In this document: positions 18,427-28,503 of the stretch, one piece after another
How positions within the stretch are numbered: the stretch's first letter is position 1
Layout: each line of letters starts with the position of its first letter
Assembly (NCBI RefSeq): GCF_003176915.1
Contig: NZ_CP029619.1
Location: 496,001 to 560,000 of the forward strand
Source: Candidatus Cardinium hertigii
GTDB taxonomy: Bacteria; Bacteroidota; Bacteroidia; Cytophagales; Amoebophilaceae
Length of the DNA stretch: 64,000 bases
Reading direction: 5' to 3'
Notes under the pieces: generated by a model
Seen by the model: only the letters and a program-made list of their open reading frames with translations
What the model was told of the DNA's origin: nothing
The model's database searches: none
Position numbers and translations under genes: made by a program

Positions 18427-21045
18427 TTAGGTGGCCAAGGAAGCGTCCAGGAACAGCTGTCTTGCCATTTGCAAAGCTACGGGTATAGCAGCAGGATTGC
18501 TACCTCCAGCCGTTGCGACAAAAGGCTGTCCTCCTCCCTTCCCCTCTATAAGCGGAGCTATCGACTGCATAAGCAAATGCGCATTACAGGTAGCAGCCAA
18601 TGCCTCTGAACGCAAGATAAGCAACTGAGCCTTATGGGACAGCTCAGTAGCTAATACAATAAAAATTTTCTTATACCGCGCCTTAAATTGAAAAGCAACT
18701 TGCCGCAATGCATCCAAATGAGGCAGTATTACTGTTTGAATGAGGAGGTAAGCATCGCCTACCTGCTCTACCTCTACAGAGAGCTGCTGCGTTACCTGTT
18801 GAATGATATGGGTTTCGTAAGCCTGGCACTGTTTTTCCAGCTGTTTTTTTTCATGCAGTAAGCGCTCTACTACCTTGACTATATCTTTAGGTTGCCTCAG
18901 TAAGGTAGATAAAGTTACTAGCTTAGTCAGCTCTTGGTTTACAAATTCCGCTGCGTTACGTGCTGTAAGCGCTTCTATTCTACGTATACCACTTCCTATA
19001 GCGGTTTCACGTATAATTTTAAAGAAACCAATTTCCCCTGTAGTTTTGACATGCGTACCCCCACAAAGCTCCATAGAAAACTTTTCATCAAAGGTAATAA
19101 CCCTTACTTCAGCCGCATATTTTTCCCCAAATAATGCCTGTGCGCCCCTAGCCTTAGCCGTTTCCAAAGGCAGGTCCCGCTGCTCCAGACAAGGGATATT
19201 GGCTCTAATTTTAGCATTTACCATTGCTTCAATCGCTTCTATTTGTGCAGCGGTTAATTTAGCCACATGGGTAAAATCAAAACGCAAAGCGGAAGCAGTT
19301 ACCAAAGAACCTTTTTGGGATAGCTGTTTCCCCAGTAGGGCCCTAAGGGCAGCCTGTAAAAGATGGGTAGCTGTATGGTTTGCAGCGGTTTCCTTACGTG
19401 ACGGCTCATCCACACAAGCCGCTAGGGTTCCCTCTATTGGATCTGGTAAGCGATCAACTGTATGGATCAGTAAGCCATGTTCTTTCTGTACATCTAGCAC
19501 TGCAATCGATTCCGTCCCACAGTGTATAGAGCCCTTATCTGCTACTTGTCCCCCTCCTGCTGGATAAAAAGGCGTAACTGCCAATACCAATTGATAGCGT
19601 TTCCCTCTTTTATCGGTAAGGCTACGCCACTGCACAATAGAAGTAGTAGCTGTTAATTGATCATACCCTACAAAACGCGTAGTTACCCCTGGTTGCAGCT
19701 GATGCCAATCCCCATAGGTCACAGCCGCATCTTGCTGAGAACGGGCCTGTTGTGCTTGCAGAGCCACTTCAAAACCGGCCTCATCTAGGATGAGGTTTTT
19801 TTCTTTGGCAATTAATTTTGTAAGATCTAAGGGAAAGCCATAGCTATCATAGAGCTCAAAGGCTACTTTTCCCGCTAGCGTACCTTGCGGATTTAGGTAA
19901 TGCAGCCGCTGAAGCCCAGCTGCTAAGGTCTTTAGGAAAGCTTTTTCTTCGGTCTGTATGATTTCTTCGATAGTTGTTTGCTGTACCCTAAGGTTAGGGT
20001 AAGCGTCCCCCATCTGGGCTACCAAAGGCGCTACCAATTGATAAATAAAAGGTTCTTCTATAGCCAAGTAGCTATAACCATAACGGATAGCCCTACGTAA
20101 GATACGGCGCACTACATATCCTACTTTGGTAGCGGCAGGCAGCGCGCCATCGGCTATAGCAAAAGCTACCGCACGCAGATGGTCTGCAATCACCCGCATA
20201 GCCGCAGCAGTAGCGGTACTATCCGCATAGGCTTTCCCTGAAATCTTTTCTATTGCTTGTATAAGCGGTGTAAAAATATCCGTATCATAGGTAGCCATTT
20301 TTCCTTGTAGCACCATAGCCAATCGTTCCAATCCCATTCCTGTATCGATATGTTTATGGGGAAGCTCGACCAGCTTACCACTGTTTTTTCTGTTGTACTG
20401 CATAAAGACCAAATTCCACACTTCCAATACCTGGGGATTTTCTTGGTTTACCAGCTGGGCAGCTGCTATGGATTGGCGTGTTGCCTCTGGGCGTATATCT
20501 ATATGGATCTCTGAGCAAGGACCACAAGGACCTTGGGTTCCCATTTCCCAGAAGTTATCTTTTTTAGCAAAGGGTAAAATATGTGTTGGGGGCAAATAGT
20601 TGCGCCAAATAGCCGCTGTTTCCTTATCTTCTGGTAGGTTATCTTCTGGATCCCCTGCAAATGTAGTTACGTAGAGCCGTTCTTTAGGGAGTTGGTATAC
20701 TTCTGTGAGCAATTCCCAGGCCCACTGGATAGCTGCTTCTTTAAAGTAATCCCCAAAGGACCAATTACCCAGCATTTCAAACAACGTATGGTGGTAGCCA
20801 TCCACGCCTACTACTTCCAAGTCATTATGTTTTCCAGATACCCGCAAGCAGGGCTGTGCGCTTACTACCCGTGCTGTTTGTATAGGCTGGTATCCTAAGA
20901 TAATATCTTTAAAGGGGTTCATCCCTGCATTGACAAAAAGCAAAGAAGGATCCTCCTTATTTACAATAGGAGCTGCTATTTGGTGCTGGTGTCCCTTTTG
21001 TTGAAAAAACTGTATAAACTGGGCACGTATAGCGGAGGATTGCAT
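18427..21045 (-). CDS. alaS: Alanyl-tRNA synthetase
   Basis: An 872-aa class II aminoacyl-tRNA synthetase that charges tRNA-Ala. The catalytic core is recognised by SSAIRAQFIQFFQQKGHQ, PSLLFVNAGMNPFKDI and FEMLGNWSFGDYFK. The editing domain has NHTATHLLQAALR and CGGTHVKTTGEIG, which supply the zinc ligands. The C-terminal GGGQPFVATAGG is the C-Ala domain end. Length and order are normal. The start ATG at 21045 gives MQSSAIRAQF. It lies 66 nt downstream of the strong terminator that ends the preceding lipoprotein transcript, so it must have its own promoter in that short gap. Confidence 0.97.
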   Translation of the reverse strand: MQSSAIRAQFIQFFQQKGHQHQIAAPIVNKEDPSLLFVNAGMNPFKDIILGYQPIQTARVVSAQPCLRVSGKHNDLEVVGVDGYHHTLFEMLGNWSFGDYFKEAAIQWAWELLTEVYQLPKERLYVTTFAGDPEDNLPEDKETAAIWRNYLPPTHILPFAKKDNFWEMGTQGPCGPCSEIHIDIRPEATRQSIAAAQLVNQENPQVLEVWNLVFMQYNRKNSGKLVELPHKHIDTGMGLERLAMVLQGKMATYDTDIFTPLIQAIEKISGKAYADSTATAAAMRVIADHLRAVAFAIADGALPAATKVGYVVRRILRRAIRYGYSYLAIEEPFIYQLVAPLVAQMGDAYPNLRVQQTTIEEIIQTEEKAFLKTLAAGLQRLHYLNPQGTLAGKVAFELYDSYGFPLDLTKLIAKEKNLILDEAGFEVALQAQQARSQQDAAVTYGDWHQLQPGVTTRFVGYDQLTATTSIVQWRSLTDKRGKRYQLVLAVTPFYPAGGGQVADKGSIHCGTESIAVLDVQKEHGLLIHTVDRLPDPIEGTLAACVDEPSRKETAANHTATHLLQAALRALLGKQLSQKGSLVTASALRFDFTHVAKLTAAQIEAIEAMVNAKIRANIPCLEQRDLPLETAKARGAQALFGEKYAAEVRVITFDEKFSMELCGGTHVKTTGEIGFFKIIRETAIGSGIRRIEALTARNAAEFVNQELTKLVTLSTLLRQPKDIVKVVERLLHEKKQLEKQCQAYETHIIQQVTQQLSVEVEQVGDAYLLIQTVILPHLDALRQVAFQFKARYKKIFIVLATELSHKAQLLILRSEALAATCNAHLLMQSIAPLIEGKGGGQPFVATAGGSNPAAIPVALQMARQLFLDASLAT

Positions 21046-21115
21046 GCGGTGTAATTTTATTTTTTAGGATTAAGGCAAGGACCAGCATACCGATCAACCC
21101 AAAGGTAGATACAAA

Positions 21116-21150
21116 AAAAGTGGAACCCAGCAAAACTGGGATCCACTTTT
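21116..21150 (-). terminator. Intrinsic terminator of the 674-aa lipoprotein gene
   Basis: The arms aaaagtggaacccag and ctgggatccactttt (one mismatch) enclose a five-base loop. Read on the minus strand the stem is followed by a run of seven or more T. It starts about 45 nt beyond the stop of the 21194-23218 gene, exactly where an intrinsic terminator is expected. Confidence 0.85.
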
Positions 21151-21193
21151 ATACAAAGTACAAAAGAAAGTACTATACGAAACCTACCTAAAA

Positions 21194-23218
21194 TTAAGCA
21201 GCTGGAGTTGCTGGAGTTTCTGGTTGCTCGGTTTTTTTCTTAGCCTTTAAGTATTCGTGCCTAAAGCTGTCCAACTTGTCAATTACCGGATTCTGATCCA
21301 AACCTAAATCCGCATTTTGAATTCCGATCTCTGTTGCATAGTCTACAGTCTGGTTATCGTCTTGATATTTATAAAAAACGTTCGCCAATTTGTCTGGCAA
21401 AACCAGGAAAGCTTTCAGTAAATGATAAGTTTCTTCAACCCACTTATTAATAGGTTCAATGTCAAAACCTGTTGATTTTTTTATCTCTTCATAAGTACAA
21501 CTACGCTCCGTCCCTTTGTTTTCTTTTAGAATCTTATCGAATCTACATACCATCCCCTGAAACTTAACACCTAAAGATGTAAGCTTTGGTTTACCACCAA
21601 CAGTTATGCAAAGCAGATTCTCTTGCATTTTCTTACTTTCCAACATCTGCAAGAGTTCGTCTTTAAGTGTACCCACTGTAAAGCCTCCTTGTTGCTTTAA
21701 TTGACCCAATAAGATTGTATCACTCACAATCTGATTAGCAAGCCTACAGCTAATCAACTGTAAGGAATTACCGGAAGTTTGAGCATCAGATGTTTTGGTT
21801 ATTATTTCATCTAGCACTGTATCCACTCCATCCGCATCCACTCTATCTGGTATAGTTATACCTGTTGCACCTGTTGCACCAGCCCATTCTACCATCTTCT
21901 TTAACAGTTCAGTAGTAAAATTGGTGGCATTGCATAATGGAGCCTGAGAGGCATATTTACTGATCAGTTCTTCTAGTTGGGAACTTGCTTCACTTATATC
22001 AACAGACCACCATCCCTTAAGCGAATTGTTTCTTATTAAATCCGTTATATGAGTAACAAATAGATCAGGATTTTGTGCGTCACTAGCAAACTTTTTATAA
22101 GCATCAGGATTTGATTTTAACTTACCATCTTTTTTTCCGGAGGTGTCGCTTATCACACCAAAGATACCATTTTCAACCTTGGCATCTTTTTTAGACTCAA
22201 GGGTCCCCTTACAAAGCAAAAACAAAAGCTCTTTAAAAGTCAGCACTCGTGATCCTGATCGAAGGTCTACGCCTCCTGTAATTTTAGGTATATGAAAATG
22301 ATACGGCTTTTTTGTCTTATCGTTCCCCGCCTTAATGTCTCTTTGTACGTTTATCTCATCCAGGAGGGTATCTCCATTATTAGCATGGATCATTACATTA
22401 CCTACCTGCTCTTCCATTAGTTCGCTAGCACCACCTTCACCTTCACTAGACGAAGAGATGAGGAATGGAAGCAACTGTTCTGTATGTTCATCCAGTAATA
22501 TATCTTTTTTTTCTCCATTTTTAGCAACTGCTATTCTACTTGCAAGACCAAATTTATCTTTTATATAATTATTATAAAAGGTATCTAAATCTTCTTCTTT
22601 TGTTTTCCATTTAAAATTGATATCGTACTGACCTTTATGTATACTATCTTGCGTACTACGTAACTCTTGTATAAGAGAATAAAACGTATTATAAATGCAC
22701 ACAATTTGTTCTATAGCCTTCCCATAGTGTGGGAAGTATTTTTTTTGTTGAGTATGTGCTGAAACATTAGTTTTATTTTTAACATCAAGCCAACCTATTA
22801 GACTTGCTAAAGCAGTTTCCACGTTTTGTGTAATACCGCCATTAAGAGAGAAACGCTCTTTCAAGGATCGAACTCGTTCCTCTAAAAGTTTCGTCATCGT
22901 TTCCAGTGTTGTGCTTCTACTTATTGTATAAGTCTCAGGCAACATAGGATCAAGTTGTTTTTCCTTATTAAGAAAACAGGCATAACTCAGCTGCTTGCTA
23001 CCAAAAATAAAAGCCCACGCATCCCACCTAGCCTTGCTTAGCTCCGGAGAAAATTTCTTATCACTAACCTCATTTCCAACCTCAGCATCTCCCCCTGTCC
23101 CTGAAACAGCACCATTTTTCTTACCATTACAAGACCCCCCCAATACCATCCCAGCTAATAGCAAACTGGATAAAGAAGGGATATTATTTACAATCTTTTT
23201 ATAAACCATAATGCACAC
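21194..23218 (-). CDS. Large lipoprotein of unknown function
   Basis: A 674-aa protein of no family that I recognise. The N terminus has a basic start, a hydrophobic core (PSLSSLLLAGMVLG) and a lipobox ending GGSC, followed by NGKKNG, so it should be lipid-anchored in the envelope. The rest is soluble, mostly helical and charged, with a Gly/Thr-rich stretch (ATGATGITIPDR) near the middle. It ends in a Lys/Pro/Ala-rich tail (KTEQPETPATPAA). An inner ATG (the fourth codon) could also be the start. Such large anonymous lipoproteins are common in host-restricted Amoebophilaceae; surface or host interaction is only a guess. It is followed by a strong terminator. Confidence 0.75.
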   Translation of the reverse strand: MCIMVYKKIVNNIPSLSSLLLAGMVLGGSCNGKKNGAVSGTGGDAEVGNEVSDKKFSPELSKARWDAWAFIFGSKQLSYACFLNKEKQLDPMLPETYTISRSTTLETMTKLLEERVRSLKERFSLNGGITQNVETALASLIGWLDVKNKTNVSAHTQQKKYFPHYGKAIEQIVCIYNTFYSLIQELRSTQDSIHKGQYDINFKWKTKEEDLDTFYNNYIKDKFGLASRIAVAKNGEKKDILLDEHTEQLLPFLISSSSEGEGGASELMEEQVGNVMIHANNGDTLLDEINVQRDIKAGNDKTKKPYHFHIPKITGGVDLRSGSRVLTFKELLFLLCKGTLESKKDAKVENGIFGVISDTSGKKDGKLKSNPDAYKKFASDAQNPDLFVTHITDLIRNNSLKGWWSVDISEASSQLEELISKYASQAPLCNATNFTTELLKKMVEWAGATGATGITIPDRVDADGVDTVLDEIITKTSDAQTSGNSLQLISCRLANQIVSDTILLGQLKQQGGFTVGTLKDELLQMLESKKMQENLLCITVGGKPKLTSLGVKFQGMVCRFDKILKENKGTERSCTYEEIKKSTGFDIEPINKWVEETYHLLKAFLVLPDKLANVFYKYQDDNQTVDYATEIGIQNADLGLDQNPVIDKLDSFRHEYLKAKKKTEQPETPATPAA

Positions 23219-23696
23219 CTAAATTTTTAAAATTCTTATTAATCGCTTAACTAAACTTATAAGTTTTATAAGTTACTTGACTCAATCTCGTATTATATTG
23301 CTCTAGGTTATAGTTCAACCTAGACTCATAATTTAATAAATAATTTATTTAATTACAAAAGCTAGAAAGCGCTATAGATAGGTATACGCTCTCAACGCCT
23401 ACCCCTCTCCCAATAGCTGCCCTTTCCTCATTACCGCTGCTTCCTATTTATTCTAAATACCAACAATCATACCTTTACTAACGATCATTGCCTTTCTATC
23501 CAACAAATACACTCCTTCGCTTACTCAGCGGAAGCCATACCCCACCTTCTATCCACCCCACCAAATACTACATACCCTTAACTAAGGCTTACAACCTATG
23601 CAATAACCTTTTCCCCTTATCAGAAAAATTTTTATATCTCATCCACTCCTTTTAGCAATTACGGAAATAATTTGCTAACATCAAAAATTCCTTGAT
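23219..23696. other. Intergenic region, uvrA to lipoprotein
   Basis: 478 nt with no gene found. Near the lipoprotein start it contains a small palindrome, aaacttataagttt (23253-23266), and A+T-rich sequence where that gene's promoter should lie. The remainder, towards the uvrA stop, is unremarkable A+T-rich sequence. Confidence 0.35.
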
Positions 23697-26501
23697 TTAA
23701 TCTACGCAATGGATACGCCCATGTCTTGCATGGTAGGCCGTAACATTATCGGCTTCTTGTAGCAACGCCTCCGGCCTACCGGTAAATACAACCTGACCGC
23801 CTTCTGCTCCTCCACCAGGCCCTAAGTCAATAACCCAATCGGCATTGCTAATAATATCTAGATGATGCTCCATTACAATTACAGTATGACCCCGCTGTAC
23901 CAATGCATGTAAGGCCATAACCAATAGATGGACATCCCGTAAATGAAGCCCCGTAGTAGGTTCATCTAATATAAATAAGATGGATTGATCCTTTGTTTCC
24001 TTGGCTAAGTAATAGGCTAACTTAAGCCGCTGCCGCTCGCCTGCACTTAAGGAACGAAAGGATTGCCCTAAGGCAATATACGCTAACCCTATGGCCTGTA
24101 GGGCTTTGAATGACTGCATAAGACATGCATGATCCGCAAAAAAAACCAATGCTTCCGCTACGGTCATGTGCAATAGCTGGGTAATATTCTTACCACAATA
24201 GGTTACATCTAGTATCTCAGGCTTAAAACGATTGCCCTGACAGACCTCACAGGGCAATTCAATGGCTGCCATAAATTGCATTTCTATTTTTTGTATACCT
24301 TCCCCGCGGCAACTGCTGCATTGACCCTTGGCTGAATAAAAGGAAAAATGCCCGCGCTGGTAGTTGCGCTTGCGGGCTAAGGCGGTCTGCGCAAAACAGG
24401 TGCGTATATAATCATATAATCCTAAATAGGTAAGTGGATTGGAACGTGCCCACTTCCCTAACGCATGATGCTGCATATGCTCTACTGCCTGAATACAATG
24501 AAAATCACCTACTAATGTATCTTTTGACCCAGCGGACCTGCTTGCGCCTGCTAAATGCGCTACCAATGCGGGATACAATACGCCTGAAACTAAGGAGGAT
24601 TTGCCTGATCCACTTACACCTGTAACTACCGTTAACAGCTGTAAGGGAAAGGCTACGGTAACGTCCTTTAAATTATGTAGGCGGGCTTGCTTGATCCATA
24701 GACTATGGCACCAATCCCGCCGCTGCTTGGGTAGCGGAATTTGCTCGCTTCCCTTTAAATAACGGGCTGTATGGGTTGCTTCGGATTGTAATAGCTCTGA
24801 TAAATTGCCTTCAAAAACAAGATTCCCCCCGCCTATGCCTGCTTCAGGTCCTATCTCTATAATCCTATCGGCTACCTGCATCACCTGCGCTTCATGCTCT
24901 ATGACGATGACTGTATTGCCTTGCTCCTTTAAATGTACCAACTGCTGTGTCAACCGATGGATATCGCGTGGATGTAACCCAGCAGTGGGCTCATCCAAAA
25001 TATAGAGTACCCCGCAAAGGGGACTCCCTAATGCAGTAGCCAATCTAACCCGCTGATACTCGCCATTCGATAGCGTATCGATGGGCCTGTTTAACGTTAC
25101 ATACCCTAACCCTACGCTTACTAGGTAATGGAGCCTATTCTTAATTTCTGTTACAATTCTTTGGGCAACGCTGGCTTGCCATACGGTAAGAGGTAGCGCA
25201 GTGCAAAAAGCCAATACTTGTTGCAGGGGCAAGGTCAGAAGTTCCCCTAGGGCATACGGACCTATGCGTACATACTTAGTATCTACACGCATGCAGCTGC
25301 CCTGACAGAGCGGACACACTTTCTTAGAGCGGTAACGGGATAAAAGTACGCGATAGTGTATTTTATCAGTTTGCTTGGCACAAAACTCAAAAAAAGGCTC
25401 TATACCGATGAAATCTCCTTTCCCCTTCCAGATGATTTCTTTTTGATCGGCTGTTAAAGCGCTATAAGGCGTATGCAGGAGGAGGTCAAAGGTCTTCTGC
25501 TGCACCGAAAGGGGGGCTAACCATTTGCGCATGATGGGTCCTTGCCAAGGTGCTACCGCGCCTTCTGCTAGGGAAAGCGCCGAATTGGGAATAACTTTTT
25601 CTTCTGCTAGGTCTATTACATACCCCAACCCTGCACACTGCTTGCAAGCACCATAAGGGGTATTGCTATTAAAAAAAGGAACACTAGGGAGCTCAAATAG
25701 CATACCATCCCGCTCAAAGCGATCTGAAAAGAGGCGCTGCCCTCCCCCGATAACGCTTACTGCTATCCGACCATCCCCTTCTGTAAAAGCTACTTGAACG
25801 GAATCTGCTGCCCTACGCTGGCTATGGGGATCTTGTTTGCGCACTACTAGGCGATCTACTAGGCCATAAAGCGGCTGGTCAAGCCGTAAGGAAATCGTAC
25901 CTAAAAGAATTTCTTCTATAAAAAATAATTGATCGGCTTGCATAACCCGCGTAAATCCCTTCCCCTGCGCTGCGCTTAATTGCGCTAATAAAGCTTCCTG
26001 ATTGCTGCATGCTATAGGATACAGTAGCAATAGCTTGGTTCCCTCCTCCTGTTGATAGAGGTAATCTACCACATCTGTGACGCTGTCTTTTTGCACTACT
26101 TGACCGCTAAGGGGAGAATAGGTAATCCCTATACGGGCATAGAGCAAATAGAAATAATCCGCTAGCTCCGTAACGGTAGCTACCGTAGAACGTGGGTTTT
26201 TGTGTACGACACCTTGCTGAATGGCAATAGCAGGGCGTACGCCTTCTATGGAATCAACCGCAGGTTTTGCCATTTTCCCTAAAAATTGGCGCGCATGGGT
26301 GCTTAAACTCTCTATATACCTGCGCTGCGCTTCTACAAATAACGTATCTACTATTAAGGAAGATTTCCCAGAGCCTGATAACCCTGCTACCACTACTAGC
26401 TGGTTGTGTGGTATGGCTACGCTTATGTTTTTTAAATTGTGCGTGCGCGCACCACGAATAATAAGATATTCTCTAGGATTTAAATGGTCCAATGCAACCA
26501 A
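23697..26501 (-). CDS. uvrA: Excinuclease ABC subunit UvrA
   Basis: A 934-aa DNA damage recognition ATPase of nucleotide excision repair, normal length. It has two ABC ATPase modules: Walker A GLSGSGKSS near residue 45 and GVSGSGKSS near residue 630. Signature regions are TLSNGEYQRVRLA and SLSAGERQRLKLA, and Walker B motifs are YILDEPTAGLHPRD and FILDEPTTGLHLRD. Zinc-binding pairs are visible in CKQCAGLGY, CPLCQGSC and CSSCRGEG. The start gives MVALDHLNPREYLIIRGARTHNLKN, as expected. uvrB and uvrC are not in the window. It is monocistronic in appearance. Confidence 0.97.
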   Translation of the reverse strand: MVALDHLNPREYLIIRGARTHNLKNISVAIPHNQLVVVAGLSGSGKSSLIVDTLFVEAQRRYIESLSTHARQFLGKMAKPAVDSIEGVRPAIAIQQGVVHKNPRSTVATVTELADYFYLLYARIGITYSPLSGQVVQKDSVTDVVDYLYQQEEGTKLLLLYPIACSNQEALLAQLSAAQGKGFTRVMQADQLFFIEEILLGTISLRLDQPLYGLVDRLVVRKQDPHSQRRAADSVQVAFTEGDGRIAVSVIGGGQRLFSDRFERDGMLFELPSVPFFNSNTPYGACKQCAGLGYVIDLAEEKVIPNSALSLAEGAVAPWQGPIMRKWLAPLSVQQKTFDLLLHTPYSALTADQKEIIWKGKGDFIGIEPFFEFCAKQTDKIHYRVLLSRYRSKKVCPLCQGSCMRVDTKYVRIGPYALGELLTLPLQQVLAFCTALPLTVWQASVAQRIVTEIKNRLHYLVSVGLGYVTLNRPIDTLSNGEYQRVRLATALGSPLCGVLYILDEPTAGLHPRDIHRLTQQLVHLKEQGNTVIVIEHEAQVMQVADRIIEIGPEAGIGGGNLVFEGNLSELLQSEATHTARYLKGSEQIPLPKQRRDWCHSLWIKQARLHNLKDVTVAFPLQLLTVVTGVSGSGKSSLVSGVLYPALVAHLAGASRSAGSKDTLVGDFHCIQAVEHMQHHALGKWARSNPLTYLGLYDYIRTCFAQTALARKRNYQRGHFSFYSAKGQCSSCRGEGIQKIEMQFMAAIELPCEVCQGNRFKPEILDVTYCGKNITQLLHMTVAEALVFFADHACLMQSFKALQAIGLAYIALGQSFRSLSAGERQRLKLAYYLAKETKDQSILFILDEPTTGLHLRDVHLLVMALHALVQRGHTVIVMEHHLDIISNADWVIDLGPGGGAEGGQVVFTGRPEALLQEADNVTAYHARHGRIHCVD

Positions 26502-26847
26502 TCTATTAGCTATTTTGCTTTATATTTATGATAATCAGCTTTTCTTGTTTTATACGCAATAGATCCTAATATGCGCTAAGCAAAAGGGTACGCCCATACC
26601 TTGCCTACAACCTATACGCAAACAAGAGCTGCCTTTTTTATTTGCCGGTATACCTATTAAGTTAGTAAAATATACGTATAAGCTACCAAAAGCAATGGGA
26701 TGCCTTGTAAGCAAAGCTTATTCCATAAAGTGACGCTCTGTACTTATGGGAAACGGCACAGCGGTAAGCTACTATTTATTTATTAGAACAATGGATTTAT
26801 CTTTAGATGGGAAATCCGCTGATACCTATTGGTAGGGGAACATTACG
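26502..26847. other. Intergenic region, ruvX to uvrA
   Basis: 346 nt without a supported gene. It is A+T-rich near the uvrA start, where that gene's promoter should be, and otherwise unremarkable. No RNA gene or clear hairpin terminator was recognised. Confidence 0.35.
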
Positions 26848-27300
26848 CTATGCTTTAACAAACGTATCCAGCTGTTGCTGCCCGATACCATACAAGAAAG
26901 ACTGCAATATGATGGCTGCACTCATGGTATCTATATTGCCTTTATTTTGTCTATCTTTCTTACGGTAGCCGGCTTGATAAAGTGCTTTTGCAGCTAACTT
27001 AGAAGTAAAACGCTCCTCTTGGTAATAATACTGTTGCTGGGGAAAGCGCTGCTGCAATTGGACAGCCACACCTGCTACTGCGCTACCCATGACAGAAGGT
27101 TTGCCATCTGATCTCCTGGGCATGCCTATAACAAAGGTAGCAACTGCTTCTTTTTGTAAATAGTCTTCTAGAAAGGGAATCAAAGCAGCAGCGGGCAATG
27201 CTAACAAGGGAGCCGCAATAAGCTGCAGCGGATCTGTTGCGGCAAGACCTACCCGCTTAAGCCCATAATCTATGGCTATAATCCTACCTTCCGCTGCCAT
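26848..27300 (-). CDS. ruvX: RuvX/YqgF family putative Holliday junction resolvase
   Basis: A 150-aa RNase H-fold nuclease of the YqgF/RuvX family. The N-terminal strand and catalytic aspartate are in RIIAIDYGLKRVGLAATDP. A conserved middle motif is FVIGMPRRSDGKPS, and the end holds YYYQEERFTSKLAAKAL and NKGNIDTMSAAIILQSFL with the last acidic residue. Members process pre-16S rRNA ends and may resolve recombination intermediates. Length is typical. The next gene downstream on this strand is uvrA, about 346 nt away. Confidence 0.9.
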   Translation of the reverse strand: MAAEGRIIAIDYGLKRVGLAATDPLQLIAAPLLALPAAALIPFLEDYLQKEAVATFVIGMPRRSDGKPSVMGSAVAGVAVQLQQRFPQQQYYYQEERFTSKLAAKALYQAGYRKKDRQNKGNIDTMSAAIILQSFLYGIGQQQLDTFVKA

Positions 27301-27367
27301 ACTACTGTTTTAGCTACCGCTCTTCCTACCTTTATACCCAGCTACCTTTGCGCTATTAACGTTTCCT

Positions 27368-28282
27368 CTATAGCGTTCCCCTCTTGCTATCGAGCCAGCT
27401 ATCTATATCCTTCCATACGCCTTCCGCTGCTGCTGCACTCCTTGCTTTTACAGGTACTGGATTGCCCATGGCTGCTTCTACTATTGCGTCTGCTGCCATT
27501 TTTTGACCATCTACGTCCGTTTCTAATTCTTTCACTACTTCCCTTAGCACTTTTTCCTTTATTCCTCCTCCTGCTGCTTCTACTATTTTTCTTAATGCTG
27601 CTCCTACCATTTCTTCTTTTATTACTTTACGTACGCTCTTTTCTGCGTCTTCTGCTTTTTCTTTTACTTCCTTTGCTATTGCTTCTTTCCTTTTTGCTAT
27701 TTTTGGATCGGCTTCTATTATTGCTTTTATTGTTTGCTCAAATGCTTCGAATACGATACCTCCTGACCATGTGCCACATATTACAGAAGCTTGTTCACAT
27801 ACATGATTCCCTTCTATGTTTCTTTTAGCAGCTGCTTCTATTTTCGTTACTACTTTACTTGTTACTTCGTTTGGGTTTGCTTTTCTTATTCTTTTTACCA
27901 CTGCTATTGTTGCTCTTATTACACTTTGCCTTGTTATTACCATTGCTATTTTTTCTGCCTCCCTTGCGGTTACTTCCGCTGCTCTTTTTGCTAGTTCCGC
28001 TTTTATTTTTGCTGTTGCTGGATCTGCTTCTACCGCTGCTGTCTTACTTGCTGCTACTTCCGCTGCTCTCTTTGCTAACGCCGCTTTTATTTTTACTATT
28101 AATGGATCTGCTTCTACCGCTGCTGCTACGCGTTTCGCTATGTCACTCTTTACTGCTATTGCTCTGCTTTCTTCGGCTTTCCCAAATTCCTCCCCACAAC
28201 CACCTGCAAACACTACTGTAAAAAGAAACCATACATATACCATACCTTTTTTTAAATTTACCTGTTGCCTATTTTGATACAT
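27368..28282 (-). CDS. Ala/Lys-rich helical lipoprotein
   Basis: A 304-aa protein of unknown function. The signal peptide VYVWFLFTVVFAGGC ends in a lipobox with the cysteine near residue 29. The mature part is extremely rich in Ala, Lys and Glu and should be almost all helix or coiled coil. It has an internal duplication: AAVEADPLIVKIKAALAKRAAEV and AAVEADPATAKIKAELAKRAAEV lie back to back near residues 55-105, and EADPKIAKRKEAIAKE appears later as a third, looser copy. An inner ATG (codon 14) could also be the start. It may be a structural or surface protein; no enzyme motif is visible. Confidence 0.7.
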   Translation of the reverse strand: MYQNRQQVNLKKGMVYVWFLFTVVFAGGCGEEFGKAEESRAIAVKSDIAKRVAAAVEADPLIVKIKAALAKRAAEVAASKTAAVEADPATAKIKAELAKRAAEVTAREAEKIAMVITRQSVIRATIAVVKRIRKANPNEVTSKVVTKIEAAAKRNIEGNHVCEQASVICGTWSGGIVFEAFEQTIKAIIEADPKIAKRKEAIAKEVKEKAEDAEKSVRKVIKEEMVGAALRKIVEAAGGGIKEKVLREVVKELETDVDGQKMAADAIVEAAMGNPVPVKARSAAAAEGVWKDIDSWLDSKRGTL

Positions 28283-28503
28283 TTTAGTTAATTATTATAG
28301 TGTTATGGTTTATGCCTTATTTAAAAGTCTTGTAAGCTTCTCATAGAAGAAAAATCCCTTTTCTCTACATGCGCTTCCCACTTAGCGCCTTTACGTAAGG
28401 GTTTTGCCCTTTTTAACAAAAAAAACGCATACATTTAAAATATACCGCAAGGTTCCGCTATTGGGTTAGCTTTAATGCCAATTTATATATTTATTTGCAA
28501 ATA

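Noticed and set aside
18875-19567. 230-aa plus-strand ORF opposite alaS
   Set aside because: Shadow of the well-supported alaS coding sequence.
27442-28277. Leu-rich plus-strand ORFs opposite the Ala/Lys-rich lipoprotein
   Set aside because: Antisense of an Ala/Lys/Glu-rich gene naturally gives Leu/Phe/Ser-rich open frames; the minus-strand gene has a signal peptide and lipobox.
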